From NCBI GenBank assembly GCA_030549175.1, contig JAUKUA010000005.1, forward strand, positions 4,278,001 through 4,342,000: a DNA stretch of 64,000 nt, given 5' to 3'. The stretch's first letter is position 1. Each line of letters opens with the position of its first letter. Made by a program: the position numbers and the translations under genes. This document shows, piece after piece, positions 1-10,349 of the stretch. The notes beneath the pieces were generated by a model. It did not search any database. It had not been told where the DNA came from and worked only from the letters and a program-made list of their open reading frames with translations. Origin of the DNA: Lasiosphaeris hirsuta (Eukaryota; Ascomycota; Sordariomycetes; Sordariales; Lasiosphaeriaceae).

Positions 1-418
1 CCCAATTCTCCCCCAACGAAGACCAGCTCGATAGATTGCGCCCCTTCCCACCAAAAGAGACAAGCCGAGTCCCGAACCACTCCAGCGGTCCAGCCAGCGG
101 CCGACCGCTCCACCGCGGACCCATAGCATTGCGCGCTATGGATTCAGATTGACGAGAAGGCTGACCTGGTTCCCGCCCACAAACGTCGTGCCGCGCGCGC
201 GGTGGCGATCTGCGCCCGGGTTGCATGTTTGTCCTGATTGAGGCCCTGCTGTGGGCTTGCGATCCCCCCCCCGTTTTCCTCGGAACGGGTACTATATGAT
301 GGCAGGGAGGAATAACGGTGGCCATGCTGCTGGGGACTGTTAGATTGTTTTCCGGTGGCGGGAGGGAGTTGGCGGGTTGAGGCTCCTTTGGGTGGTGGGG
401 GTGCGTGGTGAGGATGGG
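1..418. other. Left-edge intergenic region / upstream region of the AA9 gene
   Basis: No reading frame here has the codon pattern or the domains of a gene. The open frames on both strands are low-complexity Pro/Ser/Arg-rich shadows. It probably serves as the upstream regulatory region of the LPMO gene that starts at 534. I see no clear cellulase-type activator site that I would name. Confidence 0.5.
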
Positions 419-427
419 ATATATAAA
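419..427 (+). promoter_or_regulatory. TATA box of the AA9 LPMO gene
   Basis: A TATATAAA element lies about 110 nt before the ATG at 534. A strong TATA box is common for inducible secreted-enzyme genes of fungi, and this position would put transcription start near 450-460. Confidence 0.6.
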
Positions 428-533
428 GGGGCGAGGGGTTCGAGGGAGATGAGGTGGGAATTGAGGCAAGCAAATCGTGTGTTTATCTTTGCATTTTATT
501 CAGTTCAACAGTCTGCAAACCGCTTCGCTCAAG

Positions 534-1448
534 ATGAAGAACTGCCGATCTACCGCTGCTGCTATCGCCGTGCTGGCGCAGTGTGTGTCCCTGGTAGCCG
601 GGCATGCCTCGTTTCAACAGGCGAGCAAAGGGGCTACCGACTTCGGCACCACTTGTGCCAGATTACCAGTACGGGCTTGCCATTCTGCCAGCCTCACCTT
701 CTCTCAAAAACCTAACAGAGTCTGCAGCCCAACAACTCCCCCGTCACAGCCGTCACCGGTGCCGACATGGCATGCAACGTCGGCGGCGCAAAGGGCGTAG
801 CAGGCGTCTGCGAAGCCGCCGGTACGCCCCCCCTCTTTATCCCCCTTCCAACCAACCCCAGTATCTAACAGCCCACAGCCGGCGAAACCTTCACAGTCGA
901 GATGCACCAACAGCCCAACGACCGGTCGTGCACGTCCGAGGCCATCGGCGGCAACCACTACGGCCCCGTCATGATCTACATGAGCAAGGTGGCCGACGCC
1001 GCGGCCGCCGACGTCTCGGGCCTCTCGTGGTTCAAGGTCGACGAGGAGGGCTACGACGCCACATCCAAGAAATGGGGCACCGACTCGCTCAACGCCAACT
1101 GCGGCAAGCGCACCTTCAAGATCCCGTCCAAGATCCCCCCGGCGACTACCTGGTCCGCGCCGAGGCCATCGCGCTGCACTCGGCGTCGCAGGTGGGCGGG
1201 GCCCAGTTCTACATGAGCTGCTATGTGAGTTTCTCTCTGTCATTGTGTGGGAGACAGGCGCTGATCGGGAATGTGTTGTGCAGCAAGTCAAGGTGGCTTC
1301 GACGGCCGCCGGCCAGGTGCCCGCTGGCGTCAAGATCCCCGGGGCCTACAGCGCGACGGATCCCGGTATCAAGATTGATATCCATGGGAGCGGGTTCAAG
1401 GAGTACACCATCCCTGGGCCGGCTGTTATAGACCGGAGCTTCTTTTAG
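534..1448 (+). pseudogene. AA9 (GH61) lytic polysaccharide monooxygenase, frameshifted
   Basis: Secreted copper enzyme that oxidatively cleaves cellulose or related glucans. Four exons: 534-668, 728-821, 879-1224 and 1284-1448. A 23-residue signal peptide ends ...LVAG and leaves His24 (HASFQQ) as the N-terminal histidine of the copper brace. The second brace histidine is H103 in GGNHYGPVMIYM, and the axial Tyr lies in [10 protein letters not shown]. About 246 aa without a CBM1, the usual size of a catalytic-domain-only AA9. Intron 1 ends CTGCAG, intron 2 CACAG and intron 3 TGCAG, all giving good joins. The oddity is in exon 3: the six-C run at 1135-1140 is one base short. IPP is followed by ATTW in the entry frame, while the family sequence [14 protein letters not shown] continues one frame over and joins exon 4 correctly. 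As given, the protein would be truncated before the QFY motif. It is either a recent pseudogene or a homopolymer base-call error. Confidence 0.88.
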
Positions 1449-1871
1449 AGACTGGGTCTGGAGAGTGTATGAGTTTGCTGCAGCCCCGAACATGGCCAGA
1501 GAGGAAATACCCATTCGTTGTAGATGACAAAATAGAATCTGCTTTGAAAGCACCTGGTTTCCATCGCATCTCCTATGGACAAGGATGGGGAGTTGTATTT
1601 TTGTCATTTGCCAAGGCTGCCATGGCGGTTTGTCCGTTGGTTGTTCCCAACAACAAAACTTGCATGCCGCAACAAAGGCGGGGGTCCCGGACTCTTGTTT
1701 TGTATCGGAATTGGATAAGAGTACTGACGACGCCATCAGTTCCCTAGCAGAGGTAAAACAAGTCGAACAAGGCTACCTACCCGAAAAATACTCGGCGATG
1801 CCTTCTTGATGCGGTAGCTTCGAATAGGGATAACGAATTCATCCTCTCCGGATATCGGTGAGTGAACCTCG
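1449..1871. other. Intergenic, no gene seen
   Basis: This stretch holds the 3' region of the LPMO gene and the upstream side of the PAQR relic. The short open frames present carry no recognisable domain. Confidence 0.5.
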
Positions 1872-2750
1872 ATGAAGACTCATGTCGAGAGTACCAAGCT
1901 GAGTAGCTATAGCCGAGCCTCCTTCTCATACATCACCTCAGCCAGGAGCATATTTCGCTTGCACAACGAGACTAGTATTCTCACATCCCTGCCGCCCAAA
2001 CGGCAAAACCTCAGCTTCTGTGCTAACCTGTTCACAACCAACATCTGGTCCCACCTACTGGATGCCCTCCTCTTCGCCGCCCTTTTCGTCCATTTCGCGC
2101 CCCTGCTCAGGCTCCCGGACAGTCCAAGATTCCAAGATGGCGTTTTGGTCAGCGTTTATATCATGGGCGTCGTCGTCTACTTCACCCTCTCAACCGTCTT
2201 CCATACCTTCTCGGATCACAGTCCTCACATGCGCAAGTTTGGCAATGGGCTATACCACCCGGGAATCGTCCTCGTCATGTGGGGGACAGCTGTTTCTGGC
2301 GCCCATTTCGCCTTCTATTATCAACCCGCCGTCCGGAACACGTACATTGTTCTGCTTACCGCCACTGTTGCCGGCTGTGGTGTCTTTACCCTCCGGCCAG
2401 CCTTCAGATAGCCTACGTATCGGACTAGACGATTCTTGATGTATGAAGGGTCGGGCGTCAGCCTTTTTACTCCAATCGCCCATGGACTGATCCGGGTTGG
2501 ATGGGTAGTGCTGGACGATATGATGGGGCTTCAGTCGTTTTTCAGACTGGGTCTGATCAACTTCTCCGGCTCGCTTGTCTACGCTACGAGGATACCTGAG
2601 CGCTGGTTCCTAAGGACCTTTGATCTGCTCGAGCAGAGCCACAACTGGATGTATGTGCTCGTCCTGACCGGCGCGCTTGTGAGAATGGGGGGGGCTGCTT
2701 GGGGCTGTGAGTCGATGGCAGGATCCGGGTACTGCGAACAAAGCGATTGA
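1872..2750 (+). pseudogene. PAQR / haemolysin-III family membrane protein, decayed
   Basis: Related to fungal Izh proteins and adiponectin receptors, seven-helix membrane proteins linked to zinc and lipid homeostasis. Family signatures run in order in one frame: SIFRLHNET, NIWSHLL, the first helix, YFTLSTVFHTFSDHS, LYHPGIVLVMW, VFTLRPAFR, IAHGL, and YATRIPERWFLRTFDLLEQSHNW near the C-terminus. Three lesions are visible. HNET and NIWSHLL are separated by 66 nt (1975-2040) with a GT start and a GCTAAC branch site but no AG acceptor. An in-frame TAG at 2409-2411 follows RPAFR, although homology resumes in the same frame. After an eight-G run (2687-2694) the expected hydrophobic tail is found only one frame over. 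The upstream ATG at 1872 is a best guess. It could be a functional gene spoiled by sequence errors, but three separate defects make decay more likely. Confidence 0.75.
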
Positions 2751-2937
2751 TCTCCTACACTATATTTGTTGTCCATACCTCAAATAATATATAATGACCC
2801 GCTATCCCAAGCCAAGGACTTGGGACAAAGGACGTCTTGGCTTTACCTTCACAATTACCGTCCACGAACAACATCGTTCACGAACAAAACCATCCACAAA
2901 CTACACCATCCACAAAACTACCTACACCATCTCAATC

Positions 2938-3482
2938 ATGAATGGAGACAAAAAAGCCTCGTTTCTCAAGGCCTATGCTGCCACCATACAGCAGAACGAC
3001 GGCCAGCACCCCCAGGAGACGGAATATTACATCAATTGGGAGCTGCTTAGGCCCAAGAGCCCCAGGGTTATCAAAAACATCGCACCCGATGACCAGTTTC
3101 TGGACGATCCGGAAACCAGCGTGGGCAACCATATGACTGGTGACCACTACGACGGCCAATACAGGTTGAAGACACCGCCTCCCGCGCCTCCGAGACGCTG
3201 GCAGCGAAGACGGGGGGGGGATTTGCCCCTTCCGACTCTCCCGATCTCACACCCTGTCCCGCTCCTCACCCGCCCAAGCGAGAGGATCGGCTTGGTGAGG
3301 CATCTCAGTCTACCTACCACAAGCGCCAGGTGTCTGACTCGGACAAGACCGACTCGGACAAGCGAGAGGCTGTGGCGGAGGAGGTGCCAGAGAACAACGA
3401 GCTTCTCCTGAAGCATCTCATCGAGCGTCTCTTCCCAGAATTCGCTCTAACCCATTCTTTCAAAGTTGAAAGGGTTCGATAG
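2938..3482 (+). CDS. Small orphan protein, two exons
   Basis: Exons 2938-3120 and 3165-3482 give about 166 aa. The start lies in a typical fungal leader rich in CA (CACCATCTCAATC before the ATG). The frame of the first exon becomes unlikely after 3165, whereas the frame starting VEDTAS has coherent, charged, Ser/Asp/Lys-rich composition up to TAG at 3480. A 44-nt intron (GTGGGC...ATACAG) joins them in phase 0. That is short for an intron and its branch site is weak, so a frameshift is the alternative. The second exon contains a small repeat (SDSDKTDSDK) and a hydrophobic motif LLLKHLIERLFPEF near the end. I recognise no family. It lies beside two broken genes in the accessory left end of the window. 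Confidence 0.45.
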
Positions 3483-5324
3483 CCCTGAATGTAACATTAG
3501 GCGAAAAGTCATGAGGACGACGGATGAGAGACGGCTTTTCTAGCCAAGGTAGATGTAGTCGAGGAACTAGTTCAGGTGCCGCGACCTTGCTCAATACAGG
3601 TAGGTAATGGGTAATTAGGGTAGCCGTCACATAGACTAGGTAACAAATGCTACCCATATCTTCTAATAGCATTTCAAACGTTCCAGAGTGAAAGTAGACT
3701 CGAATCAAGATCAGTGCCCATGTAACTCACAATTCAATCAATTCCCATTTTCACTGAATCAAGCCAAGGCTACAATAAGCCCAAAATAATTGAGCCATTG
3801 TAGTAGTGGCCTCTTATAGACTAAAAGAGCAAGAATTCAGTATTTCCAAACTTTATCCAGCGTCCTACTGCTTCGGGCCTTGAGCTATGGGGTAGTATTT
3901 CCAAGCCTGATACGCCACAGTAGTCTGGAAACCCCCAATTACCAATCCCAGTAGCCCCAAAATGACGGCGATTCCCACTCCTACCAGTTTTGTCTGTGGC
4001 GAAATGAGCTACAAGTAATGGAATATAAAAAAACTTGCAGGAAACTTATACAATGTAGCTATCTAAGGAGAGTCAAAGGCATGGGTTCGCCCACCTTAAA
4101 TGGCCTTCTGTGATTCCTCTGGATGCTCTATTAAACCTTTTTGCTTTTCCGCTGGTTGTCTGAAGTCTTGTATGGTACTGCGAACGCAAGATCCCAATTT
4201 TCTTATTGATGCCGTTGTTGGCCGTTGCGTTGCAAGGAGAGGCCCTGGCAATTGACTTGGGTGCCGTTGGCCCACATTGTCAATATCACATGTCGTGTCT
4301 TGCTTTGTTGTTCAATCTAGCTCCTAATGATTCCCCTCGGTGTCGGGTCCTCAACTTTGTCGTGTAACCCTTTTAGTCGAGGCCCCCAATATCAGTATAT
4401 GATGTGGGCGTCATCGGTACGATGAGCTCTCGAACTCGAGAAAGCTATGAAGATGCCGTTCGACCTGTCTGGCAATATTTGCAAAGGGAAAAATCATGTC
4501 TACAAGGTGAGGAGAAAATATAGAAAGTTTTTTAGAAGATTGGTGGCCTGCCCCGAACCGGGTCCGTATTGGACTTCAATGAATTAGCGACGTATTCAGT
4601 GTGGTTCTGAGTCCTAGAGTGAGGCAGTGACTAGGTAGTCTTATGAAACGCTACCGTAAGGCCTTGGACCAGCGTTTATAGCCCATTTCACTAGCCCAAG
4701 ACCGATTGGTGCGTATTAATAAATGAACCCATTGTGCCAACCAATTACACCAGCAGGCCACCAACCTTCGTTTTGTGATTGCTTGTCGATAATGGACCCA
4801 AGTAACCTGCGGGGTTCGATCCCAGGTACCATGCATTATAATCTTTTTTGTTGTCACGCAGGCACTGACATTTAGTTTAGAAGAAGCTGGACTGACGGTT
4901 CTGTGGTGCTGGGAGAAGCTCTTTGGCCTAATCTAAGCGACACCGACGACTTGAATTCAGTCAGAGACTGGTCCCGGCACCAAGGTATGCTTGAGTCTTC
5001 CCCGAACTATGTATTCTTGGCCGAAAGCCGGGGCTTTAGAGCAGAGGTCTTGGTGGTTCCGCATAGCATACGTCGTATCAGGCCCGATGAGCTCAGGGAC
5101 ACAATGGGACTGCGAACCAAAGGTCAGGAGGGGGATATGGATCCATGTTAATGAGTAGTCTTTTCAATTCACTGTGATTTCTTAGTATCAATGGGAATTT
5201 CCACTTCGTCTCAAGCCCAACGTAATACAGCTGAAGTGTTTGTTTGTTGTCAAATGGGGATGAGAGCCAGGGCTGGCTACATGGGACACACTGATAAGCC
5301 ACCAATCAAATCAGCTGAAAAACA
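3483..5324. other. AT-richer gene-poor stretch
   Basis: Composition is visibly more AT-rich than the surrounding coding DNA, with many stops in all frames. No domain-bearing frame is present; the 82-residue frame at 4903-5151 matches nothing I know. Two tRNA-like fragments occur. A D-arm-like stretch reads on the minus strand near 4710-4765 (GGTGTAATTGGTTGGCAC), and a B-box-like GGTTCGATCCC reads on the plus strand near 4813-4823, but they cannot be folded into one tRNA. This may be old, mutated repeat DNA. Confidence 0.5.
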
Positions 5325-5408
5325 TCCCCCGTGGCGCAATTGGCTAGCGCGTCAGACTGTTATCTCACAGGCATCTGGAGGCTGGTGGTTCGAGCCCACC
5401 CGGGGGAG
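5325..5408 (+). tRNA. tRNA, probably Asn(GTT), with a 10-nt intron
   Basis: Full cloverleaf. The acceptor TCCCCCG (5325-5331) pairs perfectly with CGGGGGA (5401-5407). The D arm is GCGC-loop-GCGC with AATTGGCTA in the loop, and the T arm is GGTGG-TTCGAGC-CCACC (5384-5400). Anticodon stem TCAGA (5352-5356) pairs with TCTGG (5374-5378) only if about 10 nt (TCTCACAGGC) are removed one base 3' of the anticodon. The loop is then CTGTTAA with anticodon GTT. A T5 Pol III terminator follows at 5413-5417. The tRNA call is firm; the Asn identity depends on the intron placement. Confidence 0.85.
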
Positions 5409-5766
5409 TTTCTTTTTGCTCCAGAGAGATACTCTCAAATAGTCCTTAGCATTCGAGTGGTTCTCCAGGTCGTTTTGCGCAGATGCAGTCTCATTCGGAA
5501 TGGAATCATGGCGCTATCCGTAGAGCGTGGTGCTGCTCAAACTGCTCAAACCCTAACCCGCGCTCGCCATCGTGCCGAGGCGTGGTAAACCGCTGAGCTT
5601 GTTTGTCACTGCTGACAACCACAACTGATCGATTTCACACTTTAACGACATCTTCCTCATACAACCAATCCAAACCGGCTCTTTGACTTTCGAGTGCGCA
5701 TGCCTGCCGTCGCAAATACAGCACGAATTTTGATCCCTCCCTCCATCCAGGGCCACCAAAATATAC
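5409..5766. other. Intergenic, Nudix gene leader
   Basis: Nothing with coding character is seen beyond the tRNA terminator. The last 150 bases probably contain the leader of the Nudix gene. Confidence 0.4.
5413..5417 (+). terminator. Pol III T-run terminator of the tRNA gene
   Basis: Five T residues start five bases after the tRNA 3' end, the usual Pol III stop signal. Confidence 0.6.
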
Positions 5767-6510
5767 ATGCGAGCAGTCGTCTCCCTGCACTCCGCTTTCC
5801 CGACGACCAACCCCGCGAGGCGGGCACCACTCACTCTCGCCAAAATTGACCCCTCGCGCGCCTTCGCCATGTCGCACAAGACGCAGGAACCCGTCATCAC
5901 ACGGGTCAGCGACCTGCCCCTCTCCGAGGCCAAGTGGGTGACGCTCAAGAAGGTCGAGTACGTCGACCAGGTCGGCAAAGCGCGCACCTGGGAAGTGGCG
6001 ACGCGCAAGACGCGCGCCGAGAAGGCCGGCGTCGACGCCGTGGCCATGGGCAACATCCTGCTGCACCCGCGTCGCGCGCCCGCCACCCTCATCGTGATCC
6101 AGTACCGCCCCCCGCTCGACGCCTACACGGTCGAGTGGCCCGCCGGTCTGGTCGACGCCGGCGAGACGGCCGAGGAGGCCGCCGTGCGCGAGTTCAAGGA
6201 GGAGACGGGCTACGACTGCAAGGTCCTCAGCGTCAGCCCCGTGCAGGCCGCCGACCCGGGCATGACCAATGCCAACATGCAGCTCGTCATGGTCCAGGTC
6301 AAGCTCGACGAGGCCACTGACGAGCCCCCCGAGCAGCGGCTCGAGGACGGCGAGCACATCCAGCGCGTCATCGTGCCTCTGTCTGAGTTCTACGACAGGC
6401 TGGTTGAGTACTCGAAGAAAGAGCGGTTCATTGTGGCGGCCAAGCTGTTCCACTTTGCGGCGGGCATGCACTTTGCAAAGACGGAGACGTACGGCATATA
6501 TCCCAACTAG
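5767..6510 (+). CDS. ADP-ribose pyrophosphatase-type Nudix hydrolase
   Basis: Hydrolyses ADP-ribose or other nucleoside diphosphate sugars to AMP and sugar phosphate; related to yeast Ysa1 and human NUDT5. Intronless, 247 aa. The Nudix box spans about residues 127-149: G-x5-E (GLVDAGE), then AAVREFKEETGY with the metal-binding Glu cluster. Upstream lies the VIQYRPPLDAYTVEWPAGL strand typical of this subfamily, and downstream AADPGMTNANMQLVMV. Two starts are plausible. The first ATG (5767) adds 34 residues rich in Arg, Ser and Ala with few acids, which could be a mitochondrial presequence. The second (5869, MSHKTQEP) gives the family's usual cytosolic N-terminus and sits in a good context (CGCCATGTC). 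Two isoforms from alternative starts are possible. Confidence 0.93.
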   Translation: MRAVVSLHSAFPTTNPARRAPLTLAKIDPSRAFAMSHKTQEPVITRVSDLPLSEAKWVTLKKVEYVDQVGKARTWEVATRKTRAEKAGVDAVAMGNILLHPRRAPATLIVIQYRPPLDAYTVEWPAGLVDAGETAEEAAVREFKEETGYDCKVLSVSPVQAADPGMTNANMQLVMVQVKLDEATDEPPEQRLEDGEHIQRVIVPLSEFYDRLVEYSKKERFIVAAKLFHFAAGMHFAKTETYGIYPN

Positions 6511-8362
6511 ACGGAATCTCCGGGTTTGGCTCTATCCTATGCTTTGCGTCGAGGATAGCTGGACGACTTGAGCTTCAGTGTACCCAAAGCGCTACTTGTT
6601 CCACACATGCCAGAAACGGATTGTGTTAGAGTTAGCCATTGGCCAGGTGAGAATCAAAGATTGCTAGTCCAGCGTGGGACTTCTTACTAATTACTGCTTA
6701 TGATTTCTTGGGACTATTTCTGATACTCGAAGGCGCTGTTTGCTTAGTTGCTTAGGTAGATTACCTCGGGCTGGTTTTCCATATGATGATGATATTTCAG
6801 GCTGCAATTCCGCTTCCAGGAATGTGGGCTTTGATTGCTGTTTGCTTTCCAAGTAGAAAAAGAGGCCCGTTGTTTGCCTCATTGACAACAAACTATGTAC
6901 CTTGCGTAGATATATACCGATACCGACAGGGATTCAGATAATGAGATTGTCAACAGCTTATAGCCTTAGTCATGCTGTCACATACACGTCTTGAGCCATG
7001 GTAGAACCCTTCAAGTGGAACCTACAGAGCCGTAAACGTCGAAGGCATGTTCAACGTAGAGGCTGAGTCAGAGCAGCAGAGGGAAAATACAAAAGTAAGT
7101 AATTAGCAAGCTTGGCAGCTTCATGCTCGAGATTGTGATATTGGTCAAGGTCGTCGGCTGTTGGCAGGTGGCAAATCCGTCTTCGCGCATGACAGGAGTC
7201 ATTAGAACAGGCCCAGATGCGAACGCATGAGTGAATAGATAACCAGTTCTGGCAAATAGGAGCCGTTTCACATCTACTGGATCGCAAAAATGGCACTGAG
7301 CTGCCAGTGGTTGGGTGAGCCGTGCTCCCGCGACCAAAAACAGAACAATGTGTGTTCGCCGAGGGCCCAATTGCGTCCCTGGGTGATGACGTTGGCCTGT
7401 GGTGGATGGAATATATGGATGTGATTACTTGGTCTGCGTCTGCTGGAAGAAAGAGGAGAAAGCCAAGTGGTGCTGCTGTCGCAATTTGTTTTCTAATGCT
7501 TTGAGCAAAGAGTGAAACATCCGGGTTGAGGTGCTGTGCCATGTGCAATCGAGCGGAGTAGCCAATTTCGAAACCGCTCTGTTGTGGAGACTCAAAGCCC
7601 AGCACAAAGTGCAGCAGCGGCAGGTCGCGATAAAACAATCCGAATATTCATCTGGCGTGGTGGAAAAGGACGGAACCGAATATCGGCAGTGCTGCAGTCG
7701 CAGTCTGGGCGATTACCGGCCCCAGTCGAGGAAGGAAAAGTCCCAGCAAAGTTGTGCGGTGCAGCCAAGTGCAGCGACGGTGCACGGTTGCCAGGGCGGC
7801 AACAAGTGGTTATTGCTAGCGCCATGCGACGGCCAGGGGAGACACAGACGAGCGCCAAGGAAAACACCCGGCCTTCGCCCTTTTTGGAGGGCTTCTCTTT
7901 CCTCCCACATCGACGACATCCGACAACGACGACGACAACGGCCGCACATAGGTAGGTAAGACGGTCGCCGGCCCGGATTCCACGACACCATCGCCCAACG
8001 ACGACAACGACCCGACTTCCCAGGCCCTACGTCCCCACCGGTTTATTAATTATTTTTTGGACTCGCCGAGCGCTGCGACGCCCCTCGGTACGCCTCCTGC
8101 CTAGATCGCGACCAGCCAATTTGCCGAGTCTTGTTGATGCTAACTCTGCCGCCAGCAGAACCGCATCACGGGAAGCTACGAACGACTAACGACCACCCCT
8201 AATTCCTAATAATTCCACTCGAACCCTATCGAGCGACGCACGACTTGCATTTTCCTTTGTTGCGACCGACCATCGACACTCCCTCCAATATACTTTTCCT
8301 CTGTCAATCACATGCAGAACCGCGCAGTCCGGCGAGTCGCGACGTAAACAATCCAATCCAAC
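6511..8362. other. Intergenic: 3' region of Nudix gene and leader of nudE
   Basis: 1.85 kb with no domain-bearing frame. A 195-codon minus frame at 7051-7638 is open but has no family signature and mixed codon use, so I do not call it. The final part, about 8230-8362, looks like the nudE leader. Confidence 0.5.
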
Positions 8363-10349
8363 ATGGCCGAACCACCCTCATCGCCCCCCAGCGCCGAGTC
8401 TACCATCGAGGAGGCCCTGGCCTGGTACAAGGCGCAGTACGAGATCCTTGAGCACGAACTCTCGGAATTCCAAACCTCCAGCAAGGAACTCGAAGCTGAG
8501 CTGGAGAAGGACCTGGATGCGGCCGACAAGCGAGAGCGGGACCTGCAGGAGAAGGCAGAGGCCCTCAGCTACGAAGTAGAGGAGTGGAAGGTATGTTGCA
8601 TCTCTTGTCTCGACCATCTTCCCCGCCATGCGGCCCCCCTTGCATGCGAGGCGGTCAGGCTAACACACGGACCCTCAACAGAGGAAATACAAAGAGTCCA
8701 AGGCCGAAGCCAACGCTGCCCAGGGTGTACTTGAGAAGGAGATCACTACCCTCCGCGACACAAGCAGGACCCTCCAGCTCAGGCTGCGCGATATAGAGGT
8801 GGCCAACGATGATTTTGAGCGCCAAGCCCGGAACACCACATCGTCGCTGGAGGATCTCGAATCCAAGTACAATGTCGCGATCGAGAGGAACGTCATGATG
8901 GAGGAGGAGGTCAAGATCGGTGAGCAGGAGCGGGAAAACCTACGCGTCGAGGCGCAGCGGTTACGTGAGGAGCTGTCCGACCTCAAGATCGAAGCCGAGA
9001 TTCTCCAAGACAAGATCAAGAAGCAGGAGTCCCGCCACCTCTCGGCCATTTCGACCGACATATCCATCCCCGAGTCACCCACCTTTGACCACTCGCCGCA
9101 ATCGACTGCAAGCTCGCCCATGGTCACGACACCGCCAGATACCAAGTCCCTGTCGACGGCAGAAACCATCTCTGAGCTCCAAGATCCCCCCTCACCGCCC
9201 ATGTCGGACGCCTCGGCGCCCCTGCCCAAGATCGGTGCCTCCAAGACGCCAATGTCTGCGCAACGGAAACTTCGCCTGCCGTCTTCTGAAAACAGCGCGA
9301 CTCCCAAGCCTAAGCAGTTTGTTTCTACTGCTACTGTGCGTGCACCAGGTGCTCGCGTTGCTACTACCAACGCGCTGCGCACACCCGCCTCCACGAAGCC
9401 GCCTGCTCCCAAGTCAACTCGCGCCGCCTCGCACCGGATCCCGCCTTCCACATCTCTCACGCATATCCGCACGCTCACGGCCCAGATGCAACGTCTCGAA
9501 GCCCGTGTGCACTCGGCCCGGTCCAAGCTTCCAGCGCCGGTCAATACCCCTCCGAGAGCGTCGCCCCGGTCTTCCGTCAGCGTCCCGTCAACCGTCACGA
9601 TCCGCAGTCGCAAGCGCACCATCGGGTCAACAGCGGCGTCTAGCGTGGCATCCAGCGTGGCGGGCGGCGACGAAGCAACCCCGACGCAACCTCGCCACCC
9701 GCATCACCACGCTCCCTCGGAGCTCCGCAGCAGCATGTCGTCATCCACAAGCAAACACGTGCCGCGCCTCAGCACATCGGGCGTCTCGCGCCTCTCTTTT
9801 GGTCCGCTCCCGAACCGCAACCCGGGCGGCGACGTCGAGTCGGGCTTGTCGCGTCCTAGTAGCCGCGCGAGTGTCTCGAGCTACGCGCGTCCGGCCAGCC
9901 GGACAGATTCGCACAACGGCGCGGCCGCGAGCGGGATAATGCCTCCGCCACGGCCGATGAGCCGGGCGAGTTTGGGCGGGGCACGTACGCCACTCGGCAG
10001 GCCGCGCAGTAGCCTTGGCGGCAGCATGCACGGGCATAGCCAGAGCGTTAGTTATAGCACGGCCGAGGTGGATGAGTTCGCTGCGGGACTTGATGGGGCC
10101 AGCGCGGATGGTAGGAACGGGGATCTACGCACGCCGAACCGCAGGGGGACGTATAGCCGACTCGAGATGGAGGCGATGGCAAGCAGTGGCATCCCGATGC
10201 CGAGTGGGATCCCCGCGCCCGGGAGGAGACAGAGCGGGGGTTCGGTGGCGGGGAGGAGGACGAGTTCCGGAGCAAACCTGGGTGCGGGACTGGGGCAAAG
10301 CATCGGCCCTGGGGGTAGGAAGTTGGAGGATGTGGGGGAAACGTACTGA
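8363..10349 (+). CDS. nde1: NUDE/NDEL1-type nuclear distribution protein (RO-11 homologue)
   Basis: Coiled-coil adaptor of the dynein pathway that binds LIS1 (NUDF/PAC1) and promotes nuclear migration along microtubules. Exons 8363-8590 and 8682-10349, intron GTATGT...CAACAG, 631 aa. The N-terminal 200 residues are a nearly continuous coiled coil opening with [21 protein letters not shown], the conserved beginning of NUDE proteins, and continuing with [20 protein letters not shown] after the intron. The rest is a long, low-complexity Ser/Pro/Thr/Arg-rich tail with phosphorylation-prone SP and TP sites ([13 protein letters not shown]). The tail contains a short conserved island, [21 protein letters not shown], typical of fungal NUDE. 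Length fits filamentous fungi. The symbol follows fungal usage (nde1 / ro-11 / nudE). Confidence 0.92.

Noticed and set aside
4813..4840. Second tRNA on the plus strand suggested by GGTTCGATCCC and a following T run
   Set aside because: The T stem does not pair, no A box lies at the right distance and no acceptor stem can be formed.
7051..7638. 195-codon minus-strand frame between the Nudix and nudE genes
   Set aside because: No signature, irregular codon use and no promoter-like start; not enough to call a gene.
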